NCBI GenBank assembly: GCA_963790585.1
Contig: CAWBOY010000002.1
Coordinates: forward strand, 868,001 to 932,000
Reading direction: 5' to 3'
DNA: 64,000 bases
Source: CAWBOY01 sp963790585
Lineage (GTDB): Bacteria > Planctomycetota > Planctomycetia > Gemmatales > Gemmataceae
Positions 8,622 to 17,434 of this stretch are shown here, piece after piece (position 1 is the stretch's first letter; every line of letters starts with the position of its first letter). The notes under the pieces are model-generated. The model was not told the DNA's origin. It was given only the letters and a program-made list of their open reading frames with translations, and ran no database searches. The position numbers and the translations under genes were made by a program.

Positions 8622-10629
8622 GACCCGAACTCCTCCGCTTTCTCCATCTCCGCAAGTAACTGGCGCACGTTTTCATTTGCAGGGTTGAAGATGCAAGGCC
8701 TCATGGTAATGGCGGAGGCGTTGCGTAGTATCGGCCGCGACGAATCCGCGGACCTTGAAGTAATCAGACAGGGCCGACCGCGACGCCAATTCGCCCGGTG
8801 CATTCTCGATGATCCGCGCGAGCTGGGTGGCAAACGGCGTGAACCGCTCGACCTGCTCGGCCAAGGTCGGACCAGGTCCCAGAGTATAGAGATCGAAAAA
8901 CCATTCGTTGCAAATCTCGACGAGCGCAGTCAGCAAGCGGATGTTGGTGCGATCGAGACTGAGTAGTCGGCGGAGAAAGCTGAGCCCTTTTTCGTAGTCG
9001 GCGCGCATGCCCTCGGCGATCGTGCCGACGCGCATGGCCTCGCGCGTTGCCAGGATATACTCGGTCGCCAAATCCTCGCGAAAATCGCGGACGCGATCGG
9101 CAATCATTTCAGCCAGGCGTGGATCGTGGCCTTGCACGAGAAAGTTGAGGTCCTGCACGATTCCCCAATGCTTTCGAGCAGAATCGATATCGCTGGAGGC
9201 GAGACGGTCGCGGATGCGGACCCGATGCTGCGACAGAAGCCAATCGAGGAGACGGCCTAGGTTTGGGTCCACGGCCGTATTCTCGGCCAGCGACGATGAT
9301 AGAAACGAAATCCAGCAGCGCCAGGCGAGCCGCCAATGTGGCCCGGCAGTGAGAGTCTGCCCACGTTCCCCTAGGTCGATGGCGGAACGCATTTGCAGTA
9401 ATGCACAGTGGTGCGCGATCTGAGCCGGCAGCGACGGCTGATCCAACAACGTCTCTAGCGCCGCTGTAGCGCGCGACCTATCGCGCGTGAGGCACTCTTT
9501 GAGGAGAATGGTGCCTGCGTCGGTGGCTTCCAATAGGCGCACGAGACCCGTGAGTGTCGCCGGTGCGATCGGATTTTGCTCCGGGCCGAGCGTTTCCGCA
9601 ACGGCTGTCGCGAACGACCGAATTCGCATTTCCGGGAGAGCCGCGGCAACGAAGGGTAACGATGCTACCGTGGAATCGTTGATTAACGCACGCTGGAGAA
9701 ATTCGCCCGCTTCTGTCGTGCGCTCGGCTTGCAAAGCGAGAGCGGCACGATGCAGCAGCCAGGCCGATAACGATGCTCGCGTTGGCGCGTTTGCCTCGGT
9801 TGCCGGGCGAAAGGGCGCGAGCTTTTCTTCGGGGACCAAAGCGCCGTCTTCGCTCTTGGCTCTTTTTCCGATCCACAGGCGCCAGACCTCCAGTGCGGCG
9901 GCGGGGTAGAGCCCACCTTCCGAGCAGGTCAGCCACTCCGCCGCTTCGTCGTGTTTGGCCTTTGTGGACGCCGTCCACGCCAGCAGCAGACAACGCTCGG
10001 TTTGCAAAACGCCGCTGCCGGGCCGGGCCTCTGCCAAGGCGCGTTCGGCAAGTTGATAGTGGCCGCGGTTCAGCAATGACTTCGCTTCGAGTAGCGGCCC
10101 TTCGTCGCCCAGGCTGACCTTGCGATTGGCGCGCACCGAACTCCAGACTTGCTCCGCTCGCTCGCTTTGGCCACTGCGCCAGAGCAAATCCACATACCAA
10201 GCCGTGGCGCACGGCGAGCCGGATTGCGCTTTCAATATCGTTTCATAATCCTGGAGCGCGCGGGACGGCTCTTGGCCCATCTGCACGCACCAGCCAGTAG
10301 GCGGTTTCGATGATAGCTTCGGTTTCGTCGCGCCCCTGGAAATGTATCAGAGCACTTTGCAAAAGGGATTCGGCCGCTGCCGACTCGCCCAGGAGCCAAG
10401 AGAGCCAGCCCAAGGAAAACAGCCGCGCTGGCTCCTTCGTTGGATCGCGCAAGCCATCGGTCAATGCCGAGCGCAAGCGACTCGGATCAAACGGCATGTT
10501 CAGAACAAAGTTCGTAAGAGCCTTGCGGACGCGGTCGATGGCAAACCCGACGGCGCATGAGCGCTCGAGGCTTTTTTTGATATCGCCATTACTCGGCGAG
10601 GCCAGGAGAGGGCGCAGCGGAGAGTACAT
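8618..10629 (-). CDS. TPR-repeat protein, two +1 frameshifts
   Basis: Three overlapping reading frames join into one roughly 670-residue tetratricopeptide-type protein. The first frame runs from 10629 (MYSPLRP; a likelier start is ATG at 10497, MPFDPSRLRSALTDG) through AIIETAYWLVR. It continues out of frame at about 10283 as QMGQEPSRALQDYETILK and reads on to HYHEALHLQP. At about 8680 the frame shifts again into NPANENVRQLLAEMEKAEEF, a canonical TPR ending. Both breaks equal one extra base. The stop at 8618 overlaps the start of the J-like gene. Repeated 34-residue helical pairs (SGQSERAEQVW; RGHYQLAERALAEAR) and the absence of a signal peptide suggest a cytoplasmic scaffold. Whether the gene is truly broken cannot be told from sequence. 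Confidence 0.65.
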
Positions 10630-10702
10630 ACGGCCTCGGTGCAGTCTCAGGAAGCAACCGACTAGCGTCCTTGCTCAGAAATTCGTTTATGATCCCTACC
10701 AA

Positions 10703-10785
10703 TCGTGGCCGGGGTCGGAGTACCGACCCCGGCCACGACTTGCGTTTATTGAACGAACTTTCGCTTCGGGATACTAGCGAATTGT
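10703..10785. repeat. Palindromic repeat, GGGTCGG-AGTA-CCGACCC family, copy 1
   Basis: A perfect 16-base inverted repeat with a 4-base loop spans 10703-10738. The following bases up to about 10785 (ATTGAACGAACTT then a C/G-rich stretch ending ACTAG) recur with modest divergence after the copy at 44444-44463, so the mobile or repeated unit is longer than the hairpin. It lies between the TPR gene and the end of the DUF11 lipoprotein gene, and overlaps the last codons of the latter. Confidence 0.8.
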
Positions 10786-12462
10786 CGTACTCAGTTCTTG
10801 TACGATTGGATCTGTGATCGTCGAGGTCGTCAGTTCGATTCGAAGCCGGCCGCTGCCGGCCTGGACGCCTTGAACTTCCACCGTAAAAGGTTCCGCTTGA
10901 TTGGGATAGAGCGTGGCCAACGGCTCGAAAGCGATCCGACGGTCGTCCCGACGATTTTGCGTTGGCCCAGTCGCATTGGTGATTTTGAGCTGTTCGGTGG
11001 ACGAACAGATAATTCGCACCTTTTCAGCAGGCAAGGAGCCATTGTTAGTAACGTAGATCTTGTAAGTCGTCGTTGTACCTTTTTCGAGAGGGTCGTCACC
11101 TTTGACGATTCTCGCGGTGACCGAGGGGAGACCTACGATCTTGACGCTGGCTTCCGCCCGCGCTTCGATCGGCGGCCCGCGCCGCGCATCGGCGACGAGC
11201 CTGCCACTGCTGTCGATGACTTGACCGGCGGTCGCCATGACCAGATTGCGGCAACCCGCGGTCAATTTTTGTCCAGTCGTCGTGGCTTTGAGATGCCGTA
11301 GCTCGCCCGGCTTCAAATTGACCAGCCAATCGACCTCACGGCCATTCAACCGAGCGTCGTCGGTTGCGCACACAAAAGCCAACTCAGGCGGCAGAAAATT
11401 CCGCACGACAACGTTCGTGAGAGGCTGGTCTCCGGCGTTTCCTACCTCAATGTCCCATTGCATTGGGCGACCGGCATACCGAGTCGTCGGTCCTTGAATG
11501 CGAACGGTCAGCGCGGATTCGAGTACGATCAATTTGTGCTCGGCTCGAACGTCTGCCGTATCGTCGGCCCGCGCGCTTACGCGACAAAGATAGCTACCCC
11601 CCCGGTCCGGCGCGAGCGGCAAAGAGACGCTTCGGCTCGCGCCCGCCGCCAAGGTACCAAGGACCAATTCGAGTGGATTGAGACCGGTGGCATGTTTTAG
11701 GCCGGAGTCGAATTCCGCGTGCAGGACGACGTTTTTCGCTGAAGAGTTGCCGTGGTTGCTCACGACGAAGGCGAAGGGAATTGGATCGGCCGAGGTATTG
11801 CCCCCGCGTCGCACCAGGTCAACCTTCGCGGGCCCGGAGGCCGTTACGTGCAGGGCTGGCACGGCCGGGGCGGCGACGACAATGGCGATCTCACTTGTAT
11901 CACGCTGCCCGTCGAGCGTCGTCACATTGCTTCGGCTTGCCGTGGTGCCGATTCTTTCCGCTCGAAAATAGCCCTTTAGCTCGCGGCTCGCGCCGCCCGG
12001 TAAATCGCTTACCGTCCAAACCAATTGATCGGCATCGACGATCGCCGGCGGATCAGACCGAGAGTAAAGCAGGCCTGACGGAATGTTGAGGCGAACGGTG
12101 AGCCCCTGGGCGTGAATCGTCCCAGCGTTGGTCAAAGTCAACGCATAGCCGGCCTCCTGGCCAACGGTAACCGTCGTGGGACCGATCTCCTTCAAACGAA
12201 TTGCGGCGGGCTGTTGTTCGCGCATCGTGGAAGTGAGCGTCGATTCGAAGGGAACCAATTGAAGCTTACTTTTCGGCGGCTCATTCTTTGCCAGGGAGCC
12301 CGAACCACCTGGTTTATCAGTAGCCTTTGTCAAATCAGCAGCCGACGGCAATTGATCCGGATGATTCGGCTTGGCGGGAGTTGTGAGACAGCCGGGAAGC
12401 GTACATAAAGTAACCAGCACCCAGCAAAATCGACCTCCCGAACGATCCATCGCGATAAGCAT
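10774..12462 (-). CDS. DUF11-repeat lipoprotein
   Basis: About 562 residues starting at ATG 12462 (MLIAMDRSGG) or 12450. The open frame continues upstream through a palindromic repeat but has no coding character there. The N-terminus is a lipoprotein signal: FCWVLVTLCTLPGC gives an L-P-G-C lipobox. After a Pro/Lys-rich linker come several immunoglobulin-like DUF11 'conserved repeat' modules, each beginning with a phrase such as VGQEAGYALTLTNAGTIHAQ, LRRGGNTSADPIPFAFVVSNHG or AGRPMQWDIEVGNAGDQPLTN and containing paired beta strands. DUF11 proteins are typically surface or periplasmic structural proteins; here membrane anchoring by lipid is predicted. It ends LSTTIR. The adjoining genes are also exported proteins. 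Confidence 0.82.
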   Translation of the reverse strand: MLIAMDRSGGRFCWVLVTLCTLPGCLTTPAKPNHPDQLPSAADLTKATDKPGGSGSLAKNEPPKSKLQLVPFESTLTSTMREQQPAAIRLKEIGPTTVTVGQEAGYALTLTNAGTIHAQGLTVRLNIPSGLLYSRSDPPAIVDADQLVWTVSDLPGGASRELKGYFRAERIGTTASRSNVTTLDGQRDTSEIAIVVAAPAVPALHVTASGPAKVDLVRRGGNTSADPIPFAFVVSNHGNSSAKNVVLHAEFDSGLKHATGLNPLELVLGTLAAGASRSVSLPLAPDRGGSYLCRVSARADDTADVRAEHKLIVLESALTVRIQGPTTRYAGRPMQWDIEVGNAGDQPLTNVVVRNFLPPELAFVCATDDARLNGREVDWLVNLKPGELRHLKATTTGQKLTAGCRNLVMATAGQVIDSSGRLVADARRGPPIEARAEASVKIVGLPSVTARIVKGDDPLEKGTTTTYKIYVTNNGSLPAEKVRIICSSTEQLKITNATGPTQNRRDDRRIAFEPLATLYPNQAEPFTVEVQGVQAGSGRLRIELTTSTITDPIVQELSTTIR

Positions 12463-12580
12463 CCCTGGCCTACAAATGCCGACCAAGGAGTGTGTATAAG
12501 ATGTGGGCGCAAGAATGCAAGGTGAGTTGGCCACGGCGGAGCTTAGAACGGAACTCGCCGCGAGTTTCCGTCGCGTTGTT

Positions 12581-12645
12581 TTAGCCGCATTCGCCGGAAT
12601 GCGGCGGTCCCTCCAGCGCTGCCGCATTCCGGTGAATGCGGCTAA
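12581..12645. repeat. Palindrome of 25-base arms (GCCGCATTC/GAATGCGGC)
   Basis: Arms at 12581-12605 and 12621-12645 are inverted with one mismatch around a 15-base loop. Each arm also contains its own smaller inverted element (GCCGCATT ... AATGCGGC), so it can fold as a long hairpin or as two small ones. It lies between a lipoprotein gene and a metallophosphoesterase gene, both on the minus strand. Confidence 0.8.
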
Positions 12646-12691
12646 CATTCGGGTTGTTACCAACCTTAGTCTGTTAGGCCCAAGTCAAGCC

Positions 12692-13600
12692 TCATTCCCA
12701 AAACACGGTCTCATGCCGGAAGCTGCCATCGCTGAAGAGGTCGACCATCAGATACGCTGGTCCGAAGCCTATATATTTGGTCTTATTCCACCAGTTGCCG
12801 CTGACCGCGCCGCCACAAACGTAGGTCATGCCTTGGTATTCGACGCGATCGATTTGGTGCATGTGCCCGCTCAAGCCAAGCCTGACGTGGGGACTGGCGA
12901 GGAACAACTCTTTGAGCTTGGCCGTCTCGGCGACCATCCATCCGGAAGGGATGTTGTATTTGCCTTTGTCCTCGACCTTGGATTCAAAGTAGCTCGTTAC
13001 CGTCAGGATCGGGGCGTGTGAGATTACGAGCACAGGCCGAGACTTGTCGGCCAGCTCGGTTTTGAGCCACTGGAATTGCTCATCATCGATCTTGCAGCCA
13101 TCCTTGTGAAATGTGTCGAGCCCAATGAATTTCCAATCGCCAACAACTTTGGCGTAGTATCGGCCGGACATGCCATAGGTCTCGATCGCGCGGGCTTTAG
13201 GGTCCCGTGGCGTCGCGGCGCTCGCGTCGTTCCAAAAGATGTCGTGATTGCCGATAACACTCAGCGACGGCGTTTTGAGTCGGGACAGCACTTGTTCCGA
13301 CCAATTGGTAAATTGTGCTTTCGCGGCCTCTTCCGCGGTTCGCGAGCCGTCCACTGCCATGACGTTGTCACCGCCGAACACAAATAGGTCGGCCTTGTCT
13401 TTTTGACCCAGCACTTGATCGAGAGCGCGTTTCATTCTTTCGTTCTGCCCGGGCGGAGTGGGCAAATGCGAGTCGGTCAGGTAAGCTACGCGCAAGGATC
13501 GTTTGGCCTCCCTGCCGGCGCGCGCGGGTGCGGGCAACGTGACGAGGCCCGCTGCCGAGGCGGCCAAGCCAGCCAGCATATTTCGGCGATTTATCGACAT
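12692..13600 (-). CDS. Tat-exported metallophosphoesterase
   Basis: A 302-residue calcineurin-like phosphoesterase. ATG at 13600 gives MSINRRNMLAGLAASAAGL, a twin-arginine signal ending near ARA, with GGAG about eight bases upstream. The binuclear metal motifs are all visible in order: DSH (LTDSHLP), GDN (FVFGGDNVM), GNHD (VIGNHDIFW), the H of VISHAPI and the GHMH of LGLSGHMHQ. The family hydrolyses phosphoesters such as cyclic nucleotides, phospholipid head groups or nucleotides; the substrate cannot be told. It acts outside the cytoplasm. It is separated by 45 bases from a small lipoprotein gene on the same strand and was probably co-transcribed with it. Confidence 0.88.
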   Translation of the reverse strand: MSINRRNMLAGLAASAAGLVTLPAPARAGREAKRSLRVAYLTDSHLPTPPGQNERMKRALDQVLGQKDKADLFVFGGDNVMAVDGSRTAEEAAKAQFTNWSEQVLSRLKTPSLSVIGNHDIFWNDASAATPRDPKARAIETYGMSGRYYAKVVGDWKFIGLDTFHKDGCKIDDEQFQWLKTELADKSRPVLVISHAPILTVTSYFESKVEDKGKYNIPSGWMVAETAKLKELFLASPHVRLGLSGHMHQIDRVEYQGMTYVCGGAVSGNWWNKTKYIGFGPAYLMVDLFSDGSFRHETVFWE

Positions 13601-13645
13601 AGGTGTCTCCGCTTGCTCGAATTGGCTTCGCAAATTTTTATGCGG

Positions 13646-14122
13646 TCATTTCAGATCTACGGAAAAATCTTGATCGGGGCTTGTGAGATCAAAGCCAAGG
13701 CCGGACTGTTTAGGATCCGCATACAGCGGCGGGATCGCCGAAATGGAGGCCAGCGGCTTGGGGTTAGACGGTAGGTCAGCCGGCTTGCGGCCTTTGCTCC
13801 TGTCCTCTTCGATCATCTTCGCCGTGGCTTCGTCCTCTTTTTTTCCAGCCTTCCCAGGCGGCGGCGCCGGCGCCACCTTTTCCAGGTCGCCCTGGATGCT
13901 CACGGTTATATGGCCATACGGCAGCGAAGCCACTTGATAACTGCCATCGTCCTTCAAACGTACAGGATAGGTTTGATTATCCGACGCCATAAAAATTGCC
14001 GTTGCGTTCGTCACAGGCTTGCCTTGATATCGAATTGTGCCGGATATGCGACCGCGTTGACCGCCACAGCCACCGGCAAGGATGACAAAGACTATAGACA
14101 AAAATGCGAGCGTTTTAGACAT
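13646..14122 (-). CDS. Small lipoprotein with carboxypeptidase-regulatory-like domain
   Basis: A 158-residue protein. MSKTLAFLSIVFVILAGGCGG is a lipoprotein signal with lipobox L-A-G-G-C. Residues 25-80 (RISGTIRYQGKPVTNATAIFM to ASLPYGHITVSIQG) have the beta-sandwich pattern of carboxypeptidase-regulatory-like domains, a very common class of planctomycete small lipoproteins found next to DUF1559 proteins, as here. A Pro/Lys/Asp-rich variable region and a short C-terminal strand end the protein. The function of the pairing is not established. Confidence 0.8.
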   Translation of the reverse strand: MSKTLAFLSIVFVILAGGCGGQRGRISGTIRYQGKPVTNATAIFMASDNQTYPVRLKDDGSYQVASLPYGHITVSIQGDLEKVAPAPPPGKAGKKEDEATAKMIEEDRSKGRKPADLPSNPKPLASISAIPPLYADPKQSGLGFDLTSPDQDFSVDLK

Positions 14123-14154
14123 ATTCGGTAGGACTCACAATGGAAGTAATACGT

Positions 14155-14186
14155 TTGAGACGCGACGCATGGGCGTCGCGTCTCAA
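14155..14186. terminator. Hairpin downstream of DUF1559 gene
   Basis: A perfect 14-base stem (TTGAGACGCGACGC) with a 4-base loop sits 25 bases after the stop of the DUF1559 gene on the minus strand. There is no T-run, so it is either a stem-loop terminator of the non-canonical kind or one more palindromic repeat. Confidence 0.5.
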
Positions 14187-14211
14187 GGTGAAATGTGTCG
14201 ACGAATTCTAA

Positions 14212-15099
14212 TTAAAAGGACCCAAGGACCTCGCCACCGTTTGGCGTGCAGGCGGCCCACCAGATGTTCGGATCGATGCCCGTGTTGACAATCCTCACGG
14301 TGCCATCGCCCATGCTGACAACGCAGCCGGCCGGAGTGATCGCAGTCGGCAGACGAGGATCGCAATTAGCGCCGGGACCGGTCCATATCGGTTGGACCTG
14401 GAATTTGGAAGCGGCGCCGGTCAATTGATAGGCAAAGACGGGGTTCCATTCTTTCCAAGACGTGCGGCCATAGGCCCAGATATTGTAATAATTTGGATCA
14501 CCCGTGTAATCGTTCATATAAGTCGCGTTTTGGCAGACGGTTTGTTTCTCGGCCATAAAAATCGTATTCGTCATACCATCGCGAATGTTGGCAACTCGAT
14601 TGATTTGGTTGTTCGTCGTCGTGAAATAATAACCGAGGGCCTGAAGATTGGCCGCGTAGCCGGTTACGCCGTAGCTGGAGCCGTAATCAAGGAATTGCCC
14701 GTCGACCTGGCCAGTGCCCGACGGATCAAGGGGATTGATATAGGTGCTCACACTATGATGCGTGTAAACCGACCAGAAATAGTTGGGCGTCAGAGCCGCC
14801 AGGCTGCTCTGTTCGATATAGGGTAGAATATAATAATGGGTCGAGCCGCATTTGTTGTACCACGTTGGATTGTTGCCACGATCCCAATCGACGAAGGCGG
14901 GTGGAAAATATAATATGACGTCGTGATACTGCTGAATGGCCAACCCCATCTGTTTTAGGTTGTTCATGCTCTGTGTACGTGCCGCGGACTCGCGCACTTT
15001 TTGAACCGCCGGCAGCAATAGGCCAATCAGCACGGCGATGATGGCAATCACCACCAGCAATTCGATGAGAGTAAATCCACGGCGCGAAGTCCTGAGCAT
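14212..15099 (-). CDS. DUF1559 prepilin-like protein
   Basis: A 295-residue type IV pilin-like protein of the planctomycete DUF1559 family. It begins MLRTSRRGFTLIELLVVIAIIAVLIGLLLPAVQKVRESA, the prepilin N-methylation signal (G-F-T-L-I-E-L) with the usual first helix. The central part (NLKQMGLAIQQYHDV) is the conserved 'NNLKQ-GLA-HNYHD' region. The C-terminus (SMGDGTVRIVNTGIDPNIWWAACTPNGGEVLG) is the H-X9-DG-type ending that terminates most members. It is processed by a prepilin peptidase and inserted in the inner membrane, probably in a pseudopilus or a surface appendage. Dozens of paralogs are common per planctomycete genome. Confidence 0.95.
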   Translation of the reverse strand: MLRTSRRGFTLIELLVVIAIIAVLIGLLLPAVQKVRESAARTQSMNNLKQMGLAIQQYHDVILYFPPAFVDWDRGNNPTWYNKCGSTHYYILPYIEQSSLAALTPNYFWSVYTHHSVSTYINPLDPSGTGQVDGQFLDYGSSYGVTGYAANLQALGYYFTTTNNQINRVANIRDGMTNTIFMAEKQTVCQNATYMNDYTGDPNYYNIWAYGRTSWKEWNPVFAYQLTGAASKFQVQPIWTGPGANCDPRLPTAITPAGCVVSMGDGTVRIVNTGIDPNIWWAACTPNGGEVLGSF

Positions 15100-15279
15100 C
15101 TAGAATCTCCTGAGAGACACGGAAGCCGTCAAAGGCACGGAGCGAGAGCAGACTCCGGATATGTTAGAGTCGACGTGAGTAGGTTTCGTATCTGTCTGAT
15201 GTGGTTTGCAAGAAAAAGCCGCCGGAGTTCCAGAGTGGCGCTGGGCGAGCTTCTGAAACTGTCTTGAGTATCCTGCGTT

Positions 15280-16008
15280 ATGCAGATTATTGCCGTCATC
15301 GACATCCAGGCCAGTAGGCCCGTAATCGCTATCGCGGGCGAGCGAGCGTCGTACAAACCGATTCCCAATTGCGCTGCTGGGGCCGCTGGCGTGGTGGCCC
15401 TGGCTCAAGATTTTCGATCGCGCTGGGGAATTAATCGGCTTTACCTGGCTGATCTCGACGCGATCGCCGGAGCGCCGCCGCAACTTGACACATTCGCCGA
15501 GTTGCGGGCCGCGGGTTTTGATGTGTGGGTCGATGCGGGCGTACGTGACCTCCGCGATGCGAGCCGAATCGCCGAAGCCGGGGCTGGAACGATCGTCGCT
15601 GGATTGGAAACGATCTCCGGGCCAGGCGTGCTTCAGGCGCTCGTTGCCGAATTTGGAGATCGGCTGGTATTCTCGCTGGATCTCAAAAACGGCCAATGTC
15701 TCGGCGACCTTAGCGAATGGGATTCACCAGAGCCGTCGGCGCTTGCAACGCAGGCCGTCGCGCTCGGCGCGCGACGACTGTTGATTTTGGACCTTGCTCG
15801 CGTCGGTATGAATAACGGCGTCGGCACGGATATCTTGGTGGAGCGGCTCCTTACCTCAATGCCGCGGGTAGCGGCGGCCGTCGGCGGTGGGGTGCGTGAT
15901 GGGGAGGATCTCAAGCGACTCGAGGCGCGGGGCGTGCAAAGCGTTCTCATCGGCTCGGCGTTGCGTAGCAACCGCCTGACACCTGATGACGTGCTGAAAT
16001 ATCTATAA
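15280..16008 (+). CDS. HisA/HisF-like TIM barrel protein of H4MPT cluster (COG1411 type)
   Basis: A 242-residue (beta/alpha)8 barrel of the proFAR isomerase-related group. It starts MQIIAVIDIQ; LYLADLDAIAG, FDVWVDAGVRD, LVFSLDLKNG, LILDLARVGMNNG and AAVGGGVRDGEDL are the strand-end motifs, with LIGSALRSNRL as the phosphate-binding end. Proteins of this type are encoded beside methanogen-type C1 genes in methylotrophs, archaea and planctomycetes and are suspected to act in methanopterin synthesis; their reaction is not settled. The neighbouring convergent genes (PTPS, CitG-like, RimK-like, Mch) fit that context, and its 3' end overlaps the PTPS 3' end by six bases. True HisA is less likely because no other his gene is nearby. 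Confidence 0.85.
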   Translation: MQIIAVIDIQASRPVIAIAGERASYKPIPNCAAGAAGVVALAQDFRSRWGINRLYLADLDAIAGAPPQLDTFAELRAAGFDVWVDAGVRDLRDASRIAEAGAGTIVAGLETISGPGVLQALVAEFGDRLVFSLDLKNGQCLGDLSEWDSPEPSALATQAVALGARRLLILDLARVGMNNGVGTDILVERLLTSMPRVAAAVGGGVRDGEDLKRLEARGVQSVLIGSALRSNRLTPDDVLKYL

Positions 16009-16494
16009 ACGGATCTCGCAAGTAGCCGACTGGCCCACGTTTTCTTCCACCTCGACGCGCAGAATCTCGGGGCGATACTGATGCTGTTGAGCCAGAACGT
16101 CCAGGAGGCGCTTGGCGATGTAGCGTGCCAGCAACTCCGCCGTGGTGTTTTCGATCGGCAATAGCACGCAGTCCTCGCGCGGGAACAACCACTCGCGGTC
16201 ACGATAGCGAACATGGATCGAGCGCTCGCGTTCGTCGACCAAGATAAAGGGATTGCGCGTCGCCAGCATCATGCGATGGTCGAGTTCATCCGTAATCGCG
16301 CGGGTCCGTTGCTTCAACGCGATGAAGTCAAAAACATAGTGATTCGCGTCGAGCGGGCCCTCGATCTCGACGGCGGCGCGATAGTTGTGCCCGTGCAGCC
16401 GCTCGCATTTGTCGCCCTCATACGAGATAAAATGTCCCGAACAGAACACGAGATGATCTTTCGTCACGTGAACTTTGAATCGTTCCGTCGTCAT
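16003..16494 (-). CDS. 6-pyruvoyl-tetrahydropterin synthase/QueD family protein
   Basis: A 163-residue PTPS-family protein starting at ATG 16494 (MTTERFKVHVTKDHLVFCSGHF) with a weak GGAAA about nine bases upstream. Zinc ligands are visible as the His in CSGHF and the pair in HGHNY. DELDHRMM supplies the catalytic Asp-His region, PIENTTAELLA is the conserved 'P-T-x-E-N' segment, and VEVEENVGQSATCEI carries the substrate-binding Glu. PTPS homologues rearrange dihydroneopterin triphosphate, and here one could supply pterin for H4MPT. The frame runs without a stop into the upstream CitG-like gene, so it could also be a fusion protein. The gene is last in the mch operon. Confidence 0.85.
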   Translation of the reverse strand: MTTERFKVHVTKDHLVFCSGHFISYEGDKCERLHGHNYRAAVEIEGPLDANHYVFDFIALKQRTRAITDELDHRMMLATRNPFILVDERERSIHVRYRDREWLFPREDCVLLPIENTTAELLARYIAKRLLDVLAQQHQYRPEILRVEVEENVGQSATCEIRL

Positions 16495-17434
16495 GGCATT
16501 TCCAGGCGCGAGGCAAACAGGGCATGGACACCGCTTTGATTCTAGGGCTGACCTGGCGCGCACCACCATATCGAACGGCATTCGCACTGAAATCTCGTAG
16601 CGGCATAGCAGCACAAACAGAGCGGCGGCGATTAAGTCGGCCGTCGTTCCGGGATTTCTTTGGTTACCGACGGCGCGGAGCCAGGAGTCGAGTTCCGCGA
16701 ACGCGCGACGGCCTTGCACAGTCTCCGGCCAGCGCGACTCCAAAACGGCTCGAGCGCGGCGCGCTGACTCCTCGGCTTCCGCGAAGCCACGCTTGCGCAC
16801 GATCAGCGTATCGGGGTAATGCGCCATGAGGTGCAAATGACCGAGAATTATGCCGGCCTCGGTCGATCCGGTTCGTTGCTGGCCCCTACGGATTGCGGGA
16901 ACAGCCTCCTCGAAGACCTCTCGAAAACCATTGGCGTATTGCCGCGCTATCCAGTCGCGCGTCTGCGCCAGCCCCATGACTTGCCGCAATGGCATCGTCG
17001 GCCTGGCGATGACGTCTTGCTCTGGAGCATTCCCTAAGCCGCCGGGCTTGGTCAATCGAATCGCTTGAAAAACCGTATCCGTATCTTCTATGTCGATTTC
17101 ATCGAGTACCGGCGCCAATTTGCTCCGAACGCCGGCCGCATCGGCAGCGCGGCTCGCCGCTTTCGCCAGGGCGCGAGCAGCAATAGAATGCCCAGATTCG
17201 TGTTGCTCATCGTCACCCTTTTTGTCTGCCGTATACCCTCGAGAATCATGTAGCCGACACTTCGCTCAGCCGCCAAAGCGATGACTGGGCCGATTGCGGC
17301 GGCGCTTACGACGAAATCGAGGTAACTCGTATCCACAAAGTTCGCATACCGATGTACATTTCCCGGCTTGCGCAGGTCGCCTCCCAAACGCAAGCAAGCT
17401 GGGCGAACAGTCCCAGGTCGGCTGGCGCGTGCAT
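16495..17434 (-). CDS. CitG-like triphosphoribosyl-dephospho-CoA synthase family protein, two -1 frameshifts
   Basis: This gene is split over three frames that join into a CitG/MdcB-like protein of about 300 residues. It starts at ATG 17434 (MHAPADLGLFAQLACVWEATC) and is frameshifted at about 17375 by one missing C into RKPGNVHRYANFVDTSYLDF, the substrate-loop signature. It then shifts again at about 17168 (CCC for CCCC) inside NTNLGILLLLAPL, and continues as LAPVLDEIDIEDTDTVFQAIRLTKPGGLG, then QYANGFREVFEEAVP. Members in this context are suspected ATP-dependent transferases of H4MPT or related cofactor synthesis. The start is inside a TAATG overlap with the RimK-like gene's stop, and that junction has been copied four times (17411-18000). 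It is fused in frame with PTPS. Confidence 0.8.

Noticed and set aside
12463..12663. N-terminal extension of the DUF11 lipoprotein
   Set aside because: It covers a palindromic repeat and would move the lipobox away from the N-terminus.
15100..15696. 198-residue minus-strand frame
   Set aside because: It overlaps the HisA-like gene on the other strand, which has clear TIM-barrel motifs; the antisense peptide has none.
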